A stretch of 64,000 nucleotides of DNA from Paraburkholderia tagetis (GCF_022213065.1 NZ_JAKLJA010000002.1:372001-436000), one strand, 5' to 3'. Shown: positions 17,993 through 27,341, counted from the first letter of the stretch. A program made the numbers and translations. Notes: generated by a model from the letters alone, not told the origin.

Positions 17993-19708
17993 TCACACGC
18001 GGGCGAGGTCGAACTGCGCCTTGCTGCCCTTGCCGTACACCTTGAGGGCGCCCTTTTCGCCTACCGCGTTGGGGCGATTGAAAATCCAGTTCTGCCACGC
18101 GGAGAGGCGGCCAAAAATGCGCGTCTCCATGGTCTCGACGCCATTGAAGCGCAGATTCGCTTCCAGGCCCGTGAGCGCATCGGGCGACATGGCGGCGCGC
18201 TCTTCCAGTGCGATGCGGATCTCATCGGCCCAGTCGATGTCGTCGGGCGCGGTGGTCACGAGACCCAGGCGCTCCGCCTCGAGCGGCTTCACCGGCTGGC
18301 CGATCTGCGCACGCGCAGCATCCAGCGGCTCGGCCTCGCCATAGAAGCGCCGCACGAGACGCGACTGCTGGGTGACCATCGGATACAGCCCGAAATTTGC
18401 TTCGGATAGCGTAATAACCGGCTCTTCGTCTTCGTTCGAAGGCAGCGCCGCCATATAGCTGCGGTCGGCGGCAAAGGCCAGCTCCGCAAAGGTACCGGCA
18501 AAGCACGAGCCCGGCTCGATCAGCGCGAAGATCGAACGCGACGAGACGTCGATGCGCGCGAGCGTGCGGCGCAGCATGCCGATGGTCTCGCGCACGAACC
18601 AGTGGTCGCGGTGTTCGAGCAGCGTGGCGTCGGCGGCCAGCACACCGCGCGCGTCGCCTTCGGTCTTGAAGATCCACGTGCCGATGTCGAGTTCGTTGGT
18701 GCGCATCGTGAGGATCGCGTCGTCCAGCTCGCGTGCGAACTGCAGCGGCCACCACGCGGCGCCGGCCGCGACAATCGCCTCGATGCCTTCGGGCAGCGGC
18801 GCTTTCGCGGTATCGGGCGCTTTCACGGTAAAGGTGGCCGTGCGCTTCGCGCGATCGATCGCCACTTCTACGCTCGCGTAGCTCAGACCGCTCTCGCGCT
18901 CGACACGCTCGATGCGCGTGAGCGCGATGCCCTGCGCGCCCTCTGCAACTTCAGGCCGGTCGCTTTGCGCGGCCAGTTCGAGCGCGCGCGCCTGCACGGC
19001 CTGGCTAAAGCGGTTGGGCTTGACCACGTCGTCTACGAGACGCCACGCTTTCGCGCGCTCGCCGCGAATGCCCTCCGCCACGGTGCAGAAAATATCGGCG
19101 CGGTCGTGACGCACACGGCGCTTGTCGGTGAGGCGCGTAAGACCGCCCGTGCCGGGCAGCACGCCGAGCAGCGGTACCTCGGGCAGCGCCACCGTGGACG
19201 AGCGGTCGTCCACCAGCAGGATCTCGTCGCAGGCCAGCGCCAGTTCATAGCCGCCGCCCGCGCAGGCGCCGTTCACAGCGGCAATGAATTTCAGGCCCGA
19301 ATGCCGCGAGGAATCCTCGATGCCGTTGCGCGTCTCGTTGGTGAACTTGCAGAAGTTGACCTTCCATGCGTGGGTGGAAAGGCCCAGCATGAAGATATTG
19401 GCGCCGGAGCAGAACACCCGGTCCTTGAGGCTCGTGAGCACCACCGTGCGCACTTCGGGGTGCTCGAAGCGGATGCGCTGGAGTGCATCGTGCAGTTCGA
19501 TGTCCACGCCGAGGTCGTATGAATTCAGCTTCAGCTTGTAGCCTTCGCGAATGCCGCCGTCTTCGGCAATGTCGATGCCGAGTGTGGCAACGGCGCCGTC
19601 GAAGCTGAGCTTCCAGTGCTTGTACTGCGAGGGGTCGGTGCGGTAGTCGACACGCGCAACGGTCGATTGTGCGACCGGCTGGGCGACGGCGGTATCTGGT
19701 GCGGCCAT
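17993..19708 (-). CDS. boxC: 2,3-epoxybenzoyl-CoA dihydrolase (ring-cleaving) BoxC
   Basis: Opens the epoxidised ring with two waters, giving 3,4-dehydroadipyl-CoA semialdehyde and formate. At 571 residues it has the usual BoxC length, with an enoyl-CoA hydratase-type core: VLTSLKDRVFCSGANIFMLG at about 90-110, FIAAVNGACAGGGYELALACDEI for the oxyanion hole, and PLLGVLPGTGGLTRLTDKR. The C-terminal half is a second crotonase-like domain. It is the first structural gene of the minus-strand run. Its upstream region holds several TGCA sites (see the regulatory entry), which fits control by BoxR. Confidence 0.97.
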   Translation of the reverse strand: MAAPDTAVAQPVAQSTVARVDYRTDPSQYKHWKLSFDGAVATLGIDIAEDGGIREGYKLKLNSYDLGVDIELHDALQRIRFEHPEVRTVVLTSLKDRVFCSGANIFMLGLSTHAWKVNFCKFTNETRNGIEDSSRHSGLKFIAAVNGACAGGGYELALACDEILLVDDRSSTVALPEVPLLGVLPGTGGLTRLTDKRRVRHDRADIFCTVAEGIRGERAKAWRLVDDVVKPNRFSQAVQARALELAAQSDRPEVAEGAQGIALTRIERVERESGLSYASVEVAIDRAKRTATFTVKAPDTAKAPLPEGIEAIVAAGAAWWPLQFARELDDAILTMRTNELDIGTWIFKTEGDARGVLAADATLLEHRDHWFVRETIGMLRRTLARIDVSSRSIFALIEPGSCFAGTFAELAFAADRSYMAALPSNEDEEPVITLSEANFGLYPMVTQQSRLVRRFYGEAEPLDAARAQIGQPVKPLEAERLGLVTTAPDDIDWADEIRIALEERAAMSPDALTGLEANLRFNGVETMETRIFGRLSAWQNWIFNRPNAVGEKGALKVYGKGSKAQFDLARV

Positions 19709-19901
19709 GGGGCGTCTCCTTGGTCGACCGGAATCCGTGCTGAAGCGCCGGCTCCGGTCTCATGCAAAGCTGAGTGTGCACTTCGTTTCAATGAACGATA
19801 GTGCACCACACACCCCATGTAAAGCACTTTAATGCATCTTCATCGCTGTAGCGGGTAAACATGAAGTCCAGTGCATACCCCGCCTGCTCCACCGGCCAGC
19901 T
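19709..19901 (-). promoter_or_regulatory. boxC promoter region with TGCA motifs
   Basis: The gap between boxC and boxR carries TGCA at 19763, 19777, 19802, 19833 and 19872. TGCA repeats are the operator core described for the related BzdR regulator, whose architecture BoxR shares. The segment atagtgca at about 19798 recurs as atagtgct at about 20895 in the boxR upstream region. Binding by BoxR is inference. Confidence 0.5.
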
Positions 19902-20861
19902 TCAGTCGATGCGCGCCGGCTCCGCGCCAAGCCGGGCCGCCAGGCGGTCGCGCAGTTGCAGATAGGCGTCGGCGAGGGTTTTCTCGCTGGTGTCGAAGCG
20001 CATGTCCGCGCGGCCGTATAGCTCGCTGCGGCCCGCCAGAATGCGCTTGAGGTCATCCATCGCCTCGCGGTTGCCGGACATGGGCCGCAGGTCGCCCTGC
20101 GCGACCACCCGGCGCATGTGCTCCTCGGGCGCCGCCTGGAGCCAGACCGTGAAGCAGTGCGCAAGCAGCGTGTTGAAGGTGGCGGGCTCGGAGACGAGGC
20201 CGCCCGGCGAGGCAATCACGGCGCGCGGATGCTCGGCGACCACGGCCTCCAGCGCGCGCTGCTCGTAGCGCCGGTACGCGCTGGCGCCGTAGAGCGAGTG
20301 AATCTCCGAGGGCGGGCAGCCAGCCAGTTGCTCGATCACGCGGGTGAGCTCGACGAACGGCACCTTGAGCTCCTGCGCGAGCATGCGCCCGAGCGTGGAC
20401 TTGCCCGCGCCGCGCAGGCCGATGAGCGCGATGCGCTCGTTGCGGTGCGGGTCGGCGGGCGCCTGCGAGAACATTTCGGCGAGCGCGATGCGGGCGCGCC
20501 GCAACGCGGCCGGGTCGCGCCCCTGCAGCAGCTCGCGAATCAGCAGCCATTCGGCCGACGAAGTCGTGACATCGCCTGCCACCTCCGCCAGCGAGCAATT
20601 GAGCGTGGCCGCGATCTGCCGCAGCACCAGTACCGAGGCATTGCCCACGCCCGATTCGAGATTCGCGAGATGGCGCTCGGACAGCCCGGTTTCCGCCGCC
20701 AGCGTCTTGCGCGTCATGCCGCGGCGCGCGCGCAGCATGCGCACGCGCTCGCCCATCGCGGTCAGGAACGGGTCGCGTTCGCTGCGCTCGCCGCGCCCCG
20801 CGTCAGCCGTTTCATGAGCGGACTCATCCGGCTGCGGCTCGGCAATGTAAGTTTGCTTCAT
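19902..20861 (-). CDS. boxR: BoxR-type benzoyl-CoA responsive regulator (HTH plus shikimate-kinase-like domain)
   Basis: Transcriptional repressor of the box genes. The 319 residues contain an XRE-type HTH at about 38-95 (MTRKTLAAETGLSERHLANLESG) and a shikimate-kinase-like effector domain with P-loop GLRGAGKST at 148-156. This fusion is the hallmark of BzdR/BoxR regulators, in which benzoyl-CoA is the known effector. It is the first gene of the leftward box block and is divergent from the DUF4863 and benzoate-CoA ligase genes, so one 174-base region can control both arms. Confidence 0.95.
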   Translation of the reverse strand: MKQTYIAEPQPDESAHETADAGRGERSERDPFLTAMGERVRMLRARRGMTRKTLAAETGLSERHLANLESGVGNASVLVLRQIAATLNCSLAEVAGDVTTSSAEWLLIRELLQGRDPAALRRARIALAEMFSQAPADPHRNERIALIGLRGAGKSTLGRMLAQELKVPFVELTRVIEQLAGCPPSEIHSLYGASAYRRYEQRALEAVVAEHPRAVIASPGGLVSEPATFNTLLAHCFTVWLQAAPEEHMRRVVAQGDLRPMSGNREAMDDLKRILAGRSELYGRADMRFDTSEKTLADAYLQLRDRLAARLGAEPARID

Positions 20862-21035
20862 CTTCAGACACCTCCCAACCCGATTTTATGTACTATAGTG
20901 CTTGACATGCATTTTACTAACCGCTAATTTTCGCCAAAAGACGAGCCGGCGACAAACGCAGATGCTGCGGCCGATCGCTCTGCATGAACCCGGAGTAAGT
21001 GCAGAAGCACTAACTCGGGCAAACAGGAGACACGC
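20862..21035. promoter_or_regulatory. Divergent box promoter region
   Basis: Region between boxR (minus) and the DUF4863 gene (plus). TGCA cores lie at 20908, 20981 and 21000; tgcttgacatgcattttac spans a possible -35 (ttgaca). No terminator is seen. It is the expected BoxR target for both arms. Confidence 0.5.
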
Positions 21036-21509
21036 ATGTCCCAGCAAGACTTCGAGCGCCTGATCGCAGGCGTCACGAAACAGATTGCCGGTCGTCCGCT
21101 GGATGATGCACTCGACGCGTGGCTCAACGCTACCTGGCCGAACGGCAGTCCGACCTTCGCGGCACTCGAGAACGCTTGCCGTCAGGGTATCGCCCAAGGC
21201 TGGATGTGCCAGCGCGAGGCCGGCGGGCTGCGCTACGGGCGCGTCTTCAAGCCGCTGCCGGCCACGCATGATTTTTCAGTCGATGTCGTGCAGATGAAGG
21301 ATCTTGCCGGCCCTCACCATACGCACCCGCATGGCGAAATCGATCTCATCATGCCGGTCACGCCCGGCGCGACATTCGACGGCCGGCCCGCAGGCTGGTG
21401 CGTCTACGGTCCGGGCAGCGCGCACCATCCAACCGTCGCGCACGGCGAGGCGCTCGTGCTCTACCTGCTGCCCCAAGGGGCAATCGAGTTCACACCAGCG
21501 CCGGCCTGA
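21036..21509 (+). CDS. DUF4863 / 4-hydroxylaminobenzoate lyase-like cupin protein of the box cluster
   Basis: A 157-residue protein with a cupin-like metal motif GPHHTHPHGEIDLIMP (about residues 90-105) and VYGPGSAHHPTVAHGEALVLYLLPQGAIEF near the end. Members of this family, which I recall includes PnbB (4-hydroxylaminobenzoate lyase), recur beside box genes in Burkholderiaceae and Ralstonia relatives although the box pathway does not need that reaction. Its role here is therefore open; it could act on a side product of benzoyl-CoA epoxidation. It has an acaggagac ribosome site and starts the rightward arm of the cluster. Confidence 0.8.
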   Translation: MSQQDFERLIAGVTKQIAGRPLDDALDAWLNATWPNGSPTFAALENACRQGIAQGWMCQREAGGLRYGRVFKPLPATHDFSVDVVQMKDLAGPHHTHPHGEIDLIMPVTPGATFDGRPAGWCVYGPGSAHHPTVAHGEALVLYLLPQGAIEFTPAPA

Positions 21510-21539
21510 GCGACAGGCACCAGCCTGCACGCCTGAATC

Positions 21540-21642
21540 GCCGCTCCGCCGAAAGAACAGCGCCGGGTTGAACACCGCCGGGTTGCATACCGAATACCGC
21601 TGGGTTGAATACCGCCGGGTTTAATACCGATTTACCAGGCAA
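21540..21642. repeat. Degenerate 14-15 bp tandem repeats (gccgggttgaatacc type)
   Basis: Four to five imperfect copies lie in the 250-base gap between the DUF4863 gene and the benzoate-CoA ligase. No other feature is seen in that gap. Confidence 0.7.
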
Positions 21643-21759
21643 TCCGAATTGACTGACTTAGCAGCTTCATAACGACCGAAGATCGACAGCGCCACGCACA
21701 CGCAAGGCCATGGCCAGCGAGGCAACACGATTCGAGGCAGACAGAGCGGAGACAGCATC

Positions 21760-23538
21760 GTGGAAACCCAAGCAGCGTCGCCGGCCGCTTCCGTGGTCTC
21801 GGTGGCTTCGGCGGCCTCTCTAGCCCCTGCCGCCCCCGCGGCCACACAACCACCGAGCGCACCGGCCTGCGTGCCGCCGCCCGCGCAACTCAACTTCGCG
21901 GCGCACCTGTTCGCCCTGAACGCGATGCGCGCCGGCAAGCCCGCCTATATCGACGACACCTGCACGCTGTCCTACGGCGAACTCGAAACGCGCGCGCGCC
22001 GCTTCTCCGCCGCACTACGCACGCTGGGCGTGCGCGCCGAAGAGCGCATCCTGCTCGTGATGCTCGACACCGTCGAATTGCCCGTGGCCTTTCTCGGCGC
22101 GCTGCACGCGGGCGTCGTGCCCGTGCTCGTCAACACGCTGCTCACCGCCGCCGACTACGCCTACATGCTCGCGCACAGCCGGGCGCGGCTCGTGATCGCG
22201 TCGGGCGCGGTGCTGCCTGTCGTGAGCGACGCGGTGAGCGCCGCGGTGAGCGCCGCGCTGGAGCAACTCACGCTGGAGCAACGCACGCCCAAGCAAGCCA
22301 ATTCCGATGCGGATTGCGAAGCCAGCAGCGCGGACTACGCGCTAGTGGTTTCGCAGCCGCTCGCCGGCGCGCCGCACTACCCGTGCAGCGCACACGTCTT
22401 CCATGAACTGATCGAAAGCGCCCAGCCGGCTACGCGCGCGGCGCCAACCAACGGCGACGATATCGCTTTCTGGCTCTATTCGTCGGGATCCACGGGCAAG
22501 CCCAAGGGTACGGTGCATACGCACGCCAATCTCTACTGGACCGTGGAAACCTATGCCAAATCCGTGCTCGGCATCGGCGAAAGCGACGTGGTGTTTTCCG
22601 CCGCCAAGCTGTTCTTCGCCTATGGGCTCGGCAATGCCCTCTCGTTTCCGCTCTCGGTGGGCGCGACCACGGTGCTGATGGCCGAGCGCCCCACCGCCGA
22701 CGCCGTCTTCGCGCGCCTCGTCAAGCATCGCCCCACCATCTTTTACGGCGTGCCCACGCTGTACGCGAGCATGATGGCGTCGCCCAACCCGCCCGCGCGC
22801 GCCGATGTCGCGCTGCGCATTTGCGCATCGGCGGGCGAGGCGCTGCCGCGCGAAACCGGCGAGCGCTTCAGCCGCCATTTCGGCAGCGACATCCTCGACG
22901 GCATCGGCTCCACCGAAATGCTGCACATTTTTCTATCGAACCGTCCCGGCGAAGTCGAATACGGCACCACGGGGCGCCCCGTGCCCGGTTATGAAGTCGA
23001 ATTGCGCGACGAATCGGGCCAGCCCGTGCCCGACGGCGAAATTGGCGACCTCTATATTCGCGGCCCGAGCGCGGCCTTGATGTACTGGGGCAATCGCGAA
23101 AAATCGCGAGCGACCTTTCTGGGCGAGTGGGTGAAGAGCGGCGACAAGTACCGGCGCATGCCCAACGGCTGCTACGTCTATGCGGGCCGCAGCGACGACA
23201 TGCTCAAGGTGAGCGGCCAGTATGTCTCGCCCATCGAGGTGGAAATGGTGCTCGTGCAGCACGAAGCCGTGCTCGAAGCGGCCGTGATCGGCGTGGATCA
23301 GGACGGGCTCGTGAAGACCTGCGCGTTCGTCGTGCTCAAGCAGGAAGCGCAGGCGCAAGCGGGCGCCTCGCCGGAAGGGCATGCGGCGCTTGCCGCTGCG
23401 CTGAAGGCCTTCGTCAAGGCACGGCTCGCGCCGCACAAGTATCCGCGCGAGATTCTTTTCGTCGACGATTTGCCGAAGACCGCGACCGGCAAGATCCAGC
23501 GCTTTCGTCTGCGCGAAGCGTATCGGCCCCGCGCATGA
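21760..23538 (+). CDS. bclA: Benzoate-CoA ligase
   Basis: Activates benzoate to benzoyl-CoA with ATP, the entry step of the box pathway. The product is 592 residues from GTG 21760, with a gcggaga ribosome site. The first 40 residues are an Ala/Pro-rich extension. Adenylate-forming motifs: YSSGSTGKPKG at 240-250, KLFFAYGLGNALSFPL typical of benzoate-CoA ligases, GIGSTEMLHIFLSN, YAGRSDDMLKVSGQYVSP and PKTATGKIQ with the catalytic Lys 578. It is part of the rightward arm with DUF4863 upstream and the alpha/beta hydrolase 91 bases downstream. Confidence 0.95.
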   Translation: METQAASPAASVVSVASAASLAPAAPAATQPPSAPACVPPPAQLNFAAHLFALNAMRAGKPAYIDDTCTLSYGELETRARRFSAALRTLGVRAEERILLVMLDTVELPVAFLGALHAGVVPVLVNTLLTAADYAYMLAHSRARLVIASGAVLPVVSDAVSAAVSAALEQLTLEQRTPKQANSDADCEASSADYALVVSQPLAGAPHYPCSAHVFHELIESAQPATRAAPTNGDDIAFWLYSSGSTGKPKGTVHTHANLYWTVETYAKSVLGIGESDVVFSAAKLFFAYGLGNALSFPLSVGATTVLMAERPTADAVFARLVKHRPTIFYGVPTLYASMMASPNPPARADVALRICASAGEALPRETGERFSRHFGSDILDGIGSTEMLHIFLSNRPGEVEYGTTGRPVPGYEVELRDESGQPVPDGEIGDLYIRGPSAALMYWGNREKSRATFLGEWVKSGDKYRRMPNGCYVYAGRSDDMLKVSGQYVSPIEVEMVLVQHEAVLEAAVIGVDQDGLVKTCAFVVLKQEAQAQAGASPEGHAALAAALKAFVKARLAPHKYPREILFVDDLPKTATGKIQRFRLREAYRPRA

Positions 23539-23629
23539 GGCACGCGTGCGGCGCTCGTTAGCAATCGTGAGGCGATCGTGAGGCAATCACGAAGCCAGCG
23601 TGAGGCCATTCACCGACATCATCGAAGCC

Positions 23630-24457
23630 ATGAACGCAAGCCTGTTTGCAGCCCTTCCCGCCACCGCCCGGCGCGGCGCACTCACGATTGAATATCGCTG
23701 GGTCGGCTCGCATCGCGCGGCGGCGCCAATCGCCGTTTTCCTGCATGAAGGCCTCGGCTCAGTCGACATGTGGAAGGACTGGCCGCATACGCTATGCGAG
23801 CGCCTCGGCATGCGTGGGCTGGTGTATTCGCGGCCCGGCTACGGGCGCTCCACGCCGCGCGCGCCCGACGAGAAATGGCCCGTCGACTTCATGGCGCATC
23901 AGGCCCACGACGTACTGCCCGCGCTGCTCGATGCACTCGGCGTGAGCGCCGCCGAACGTGCGCGCATGTGGCTCATCGGTCACAGCGACGGCGCATCGAT
24001 CGCGCTGCTCCATGCCGCGCGCTTCGCGCACGCGCTCGCGGGCGCCGTGGCGATCGCGCCGCATGTGTTTGTCGAAGACATCTCGGTGTCGAGCATCGCG
24101 CAAGCAAAAACCGCCTACGAAAGCGCCGGGTTACGCGACAAGCTCGCGCGCTATCACGACGACGTCGACTCCGCGTTCTACGGCTGGAACGACATCTGGC
24201 TCGATCCCGCGTTTCGCGCCTGGAACATCGTCGGCGAACTGGCCGCCATTCGCGCGCCGCTCCTCGCCGTGCAGGCGCGCGACGATCACTACGGCACGAT
24301 GGCGCAGGTCGAAGCGATCGGCGCGCAGGTGCCTCATGCGCGCGTGCATGTGCTCGATACGGGTGGCCATTCTCCACATCGCGACGCCCAGGCCGCGCTC
24401 GACGAAGCCATCGTGCAATTCATTCTCGCGCCGCACGCCCGTGCGGTCTCGGCCTGA
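23630..24457 (+). CDS. Alpha/beta hydrolase of the box cluster
   Basis: A 275-residue hydrolase with oxyanion segment FLHEGLGSVDMW at about 37-48, nucleophile elbow GHSDGAS at 117-123 (Ser 119), and a likely catalytic His in DTGGHSPHRDA. The HEGLGS form is typical of hydrolases found in box clusters. A GTG ten codons upstream (23600) is an alternative start. A role in hydrolysing a lactone or CoA ester formed from the unstable epoxide is plausible but unproved. Confidence 0.85.
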   Translation: MNASLFAALPATARRGALTIEYRWVGSHRAAAPIAVFLHEGLGSVDMWKDWPHTLCERLGMRGLVYSRPGYGRSTPRAPDEKWPVDFMAHQAHDVLPALLDALGVSAAERARMWLIGHSDGASIALLHAARFAHALAGAVAIAPHVFVEDISVSSIAQAKTAYESAGLRDKLARYHDDVDSAFYGWNDIWLDPAFRAWNIVGELAAIRAPLLAVQARDDHYGTMAQVEAIGAQVPHARVHVLDTGGHSPHRDAQAALDEAIVQFILAPHARAVSA

Positions 24458-24792
24458 GCGGTACGCGAAGCACCGTTCGCAGACCATCGGCGCTCCCGCA
24501 CGCCCAACACTTCGCGGGCCGTCACGCGCCATAACGCGCCATTTGCAAACCATCCAATGCAAGCGACATCGCTCGCCCCATGCCATCAGGTGCCGGCGTG
24601 GTGGGGTGGCGGCGTGCGGCCGAATGTGATGCCCGGGGTCCTTTCCGGCCCCATCTGCACGCCACAATAATGTTATTGTCTTCATTGCCACAGCAGCCGC
24701 CCCCCTGCACTGGGACCGCTTCACATGAGCGCCCTGCATGCGCCTGGAGACACATGTGCAGTCGAGGCCGGCGGCGAAATCGGCATCGAACA
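24458..24792. other. 335-base gap before the sensor kinase gene
   Basis: No gene is seen. It contains a GC-rich hairpin-forming segment (about 24590-24640) and a perfect 16-bp palindrome at 24664-24679. Confidence 0.6.
24664..24679. promoter_or_regulatory. Palindrome ACAATAA-TG-TTATTGT upstream of the quorum-sensing kinase
   Basis: Perfect 7-bp arms around a 2-bp centre, AT-rich in a GC-rich background, about 115 bases before the chosen lqsS start. It is a good candidate operator; no second exact copy was noticed in the window. Confidence 0.5.
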
Positions 24793-26163
24793 ATGAGCGA
24801 TTCCACCCTGATGAACGTATCGAGAATCACGATGCGCGCGCGCCGCAGTTGGGCGGCGCTCAAGCCGCGCATGGTGCGGGCATTCGCGCCCGCCATGCGC
24901 AACCTCCAGTACGTCAAGCGCCGCATGCGGCCGCTCGCCGTGGTCGCGAGCCTCGGCTTTCCGCTTTACTACTATGTGTGGAAAGACCTGTTTCCGCAGC
25001 CCTACGAGAATCTCGCGCTGCGCCTGATTGGCGCCGCGCTGTTCGTGCCGATTCTCTTCTTCGAGCGCTGGCCCGCCGCCGTCAAAAAGCTGCTGCCCTG
25101 GTACTGGTATATCGCCACGCTCTATGCGCTGCCGTTCTTCTTCACCTTCATGCTGCTCAAGAACAACGGCAACGAGGTATGGGTCGAAAGCGCGCTGATA
25201 GCGGCCTTCGTGATGGTGCTGCTGCTCGACTGGCTCATGCTCGTGCTGCAGTTTCTCGTGGGCATCGGGCTCGCGTTGATCGCCTATGTGCTCACGACCA
25301 ACCCCATTGTCCTCGACTCGATCTATCTCACCCACCTGGCAATTTTTTCATTCGCCGTGGCCATTGGCGCGGTGGCGAACTACGACCAGGACCGCATTCA
25401 GATCGAACAGGAACGCGCCATGCTGGCTACGGCGGGCAGCGTCGCGCATGAACTGCGCACGCCGCTCGTTGCCATTCGCGTGGGTGCGGCAGGTCTCATG
25501 CGCTACCTGCCCGCGCTGCTCGACACTTATGCCCTCGCCCAACGCAACCGCCTGCCGGTGCCGAAAATACGCGTGGCGCATTTACATTCGATGCAGGGCG
25601 TGGTGAGCCGCATCGAGCAGGAGGCGCTTCATTCGAACGCGATCATCGACATGCTGCTCGCTACCGCACGCTTCTCCGGCACGAACATGCAAAACGCAAC
25701 GGTGTGCTCGATTGCGCATTGCGTGGAAACCGCGCTCGCGCGCTATCCGTTTCGCGAAGGCGACCGCGCGCGCGTGCATTGCAATCTGCGGCCCGATTTT
25801 GAATTCGCCGGATCCGAAATGCTCACGGTGCACGTGCTGTTCAATCTGCTCAAAAATGCATTCCGGCACATGGGCAGCATCGACGGCGCGCATATTTCCA
25901 TCCGGCTCGAAGCGGCAAATTCCGGCAATCGCACTCATCGACTGATTTTCAGCGATACCGGGACCGGTATTTCGTCTGAAGTCTTGCCGCACATCTTTAC
26001 CCGCTTTTATACTTCAACCACCACCACCGATGACGTGTCGCTCGGAGCAGGAATCGGGCTGGCATTCTGCCGCGATGTCATGCAAGCGATGGGGGGAGCA
26101 ATTGCCTGCTCTTCGGTGAAAGGCAAATACACCGAGTTTGTTTTGACATTCCCAGCGCCATGA
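24793..26163 (+). CDS. lqsS: Membrane sensor histidine kinase, LqsS/CqsS type
   Basis: Predicted receptor for an alpha-hydroxyketone autoinducer. From ATG 24793 the protein has 456 residues: about six membrane helices between 47 and 196 with little periplasmic sequence, as in LqsS/CqsS, then the DHp H-box VAHELRTPL with His 219, N-box LLKNAFRHM (351-360), G1 SDTGTGIS (387-394) and G2 GAGIGLAF. There is no attached receiver domain, unlike CqsS and like LqsS. Earlier in-frame ATG codons exist but give unconserved sequence. Its stop overlaps the start of the response regulator (ATGA). The assignment rests on domain layout plus the adjacent regulator and synthase. Confidence 0.85.
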   Translation: MSDSTLMNVSRITMRARRSWAALKPRMVRAFAPAMRNLQYVKRRMRPLAVVASLGFPLYYYVWKDLFPQPYENLALRLIGAALFVPILFFERWPAAVKKLLPWYWYIATLYALPFFFTFMLLKNNGNEVWVESALIAAFVMVLLLDWLMLVLQFLVGIGLALIAYVLTTNPIVLDSIYLTHLAIFSFAVAIGAVANYDQDRIQIEQERAMLATAGSVAHELRTPLVAIRVGAAGLMRYLPALLDTYALAQRNRLPVPKIRVAHLHSMQGVVSRIEQEALHSNAIIDMLLATARFSGTNMQNATVCSIAHCVETALARYPFREGDRARVHCNLRPDFEFAGSEMLTVHVLFNLLKNAFRHMGSIDGAHISIRLEAANSGNRTHRLIFSDTGTGISSEVLPHIFTRFYTSTTTTDDVSLGAGIGLAFCRDVMQAMGGAIACSSVKGKYTEFVLTFPAP

Positions 26164-27197
26164 CGAAAGCCACCCCGAAAGCCATTCAGCCGTTTTCCTG
26201 GCCGACCACTGCCGCCTTCGTCGACGACAGTGCGGCTTTTCTATCGAATCTGAGCCTGCAACTCGCCCCGGATCTGGCATTCCGGCTGTTCAGCTCGCCC
26301 GCGGAAGCCCTGAAATTTCTGAACGGCCGCGCGGCGCAGGACCGGCCCGCTTCGCCCATTTTCAGTCCCTATCTCGACCGCACCGAAGAAAACGATGCGC
26401 ACCAGGTCATTGCCATGCGCGTGGACGCGATCCGCTCGCTCGCGCACCGGCCGGAGCGCTTCGACTCCGTCTCGGTCGTGGTGATCGACTACGACATGCC
26501 CGAGCTCAACGGCCTCGAGTTTTGCCGCCGCCTCGCCAATCCGGCGCTCAAGAAAATCGTGCTCACCGGCAAAGCCGACGAGCACGTGGCCGTCAAGAGC
26601 TTCAACGAAGGCCTGATCGACCGCTTCATCCGCAAGCACGAAGTCGACGCAGTAGAAACCCTGAATCAGGCGATTCACGACATGCAGGCCGCGTATTTCG
26701 ACAAGGCCTGCAGCACGGTGCTCGACGCGCTCGCCGTTTCCGAATACGCGTTCCTCAAGGACAGCGCGCTCGCCGCGCACGTGCAAGGCATTTTCGAATC
26801 GCTTGGCATCGTCGAGCACTATCTCTCGTACCAGCCGCACGGCCTGCTCATGTTCGATGTGCAGGGCACGGCGTACCTGCTCATCATCCATACCGAGGAA
26901 TCGCTGCGCGGCGTGCACGAGATCGCCGTCGAGCAAGGCGCGCCCGCGTCGTTTCATGCCGAACTCGACAGCCATCGCAGCGTGCCCTACTTCTGGCGCA
27001 CCGAAGGCTACTATCCGGCGCAATGCGAGCAATGGCAGCCGTATATGCATCCCGCATCGGTGTTCGTTGGCGAGCGCCGTTACATCTACGCCGTCGTGAA
27101 GAATCCCTCGGGACTCGCGCTCGACAACGTGCAGCCCTACGACGCTTATCTGCAACAGCTTGACCGGGAAATCCAGGCGGCGTGGGATTCGCGCTGA
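26160..27197 (+). CDS. lqsR: LqsR-type response regulator
   Basis: A 345-residue response regulator. The receiver domain has D22/D23, a long insert between the second strand and the phosphorylation site (about residues 55-100), the acceptor D110 in VVVIDYDMPELNG, T136 in VLTGKAD and K159 in RFIRKHE. The remaining 180 residues carry no DNA-binding helix-turn-helix that I can see, matching the unusual output region of LqsR. It is translationally coupled to the kinase. It should receive phosphate from the kinase; the output mechanism is unknown. Confidence 0.83.
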   Translation: MTKATPKAIQPFSWPTTAAFVDDSAAFLSNLSLQLAPDLAFRLFSSPAEALKFLNGRAAQDRPASPIFSPYLDRTEENDAHQVIAMRVDAIRSLAHRPERFDSVSVVVIDYDMPELNGLEFCRRLANPALKKIVLTGKADEHVAVKSFNEGLIDRFIRKHEVDAVETLNQAIHDMQAAYFDKACSTVLDALAVSEYAFLKDSALAAHVQGIFESLGIVEHYLSYQPHGLLMFDVQGTAYLLIIHTEESLRGVHEIAVEQGAPASFHAELDSHRSVPYFWRTEGYYPAQCEQWQPYMHPASVFVGERRYIYAVVKNPSGLALDNVQPYDAYLQQLDREIQAAWDSR

Positions 27198-27341
27198 ATA
27201 GTGCCATCTAGTGCTGACTAGCGCTGATTCGTGCGGAGTTGCACCGAATCGTGCCCGGCCATGCTGAATCGCGCACGCCACCCAGGTGTCACCTTCGTGT
27301 CACCTTCGCGTTACGCTTGCGGACGGCTCATGCCATCATCG

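Noticed and set aside
27224..27255. Terminator between the convergent lqsR and lqsA genes
   Set aside because: A hairpin (GATTCG...CGAATC with a bulge) can form, but there is no T-run on either strand, so it was not listed as a terminator.
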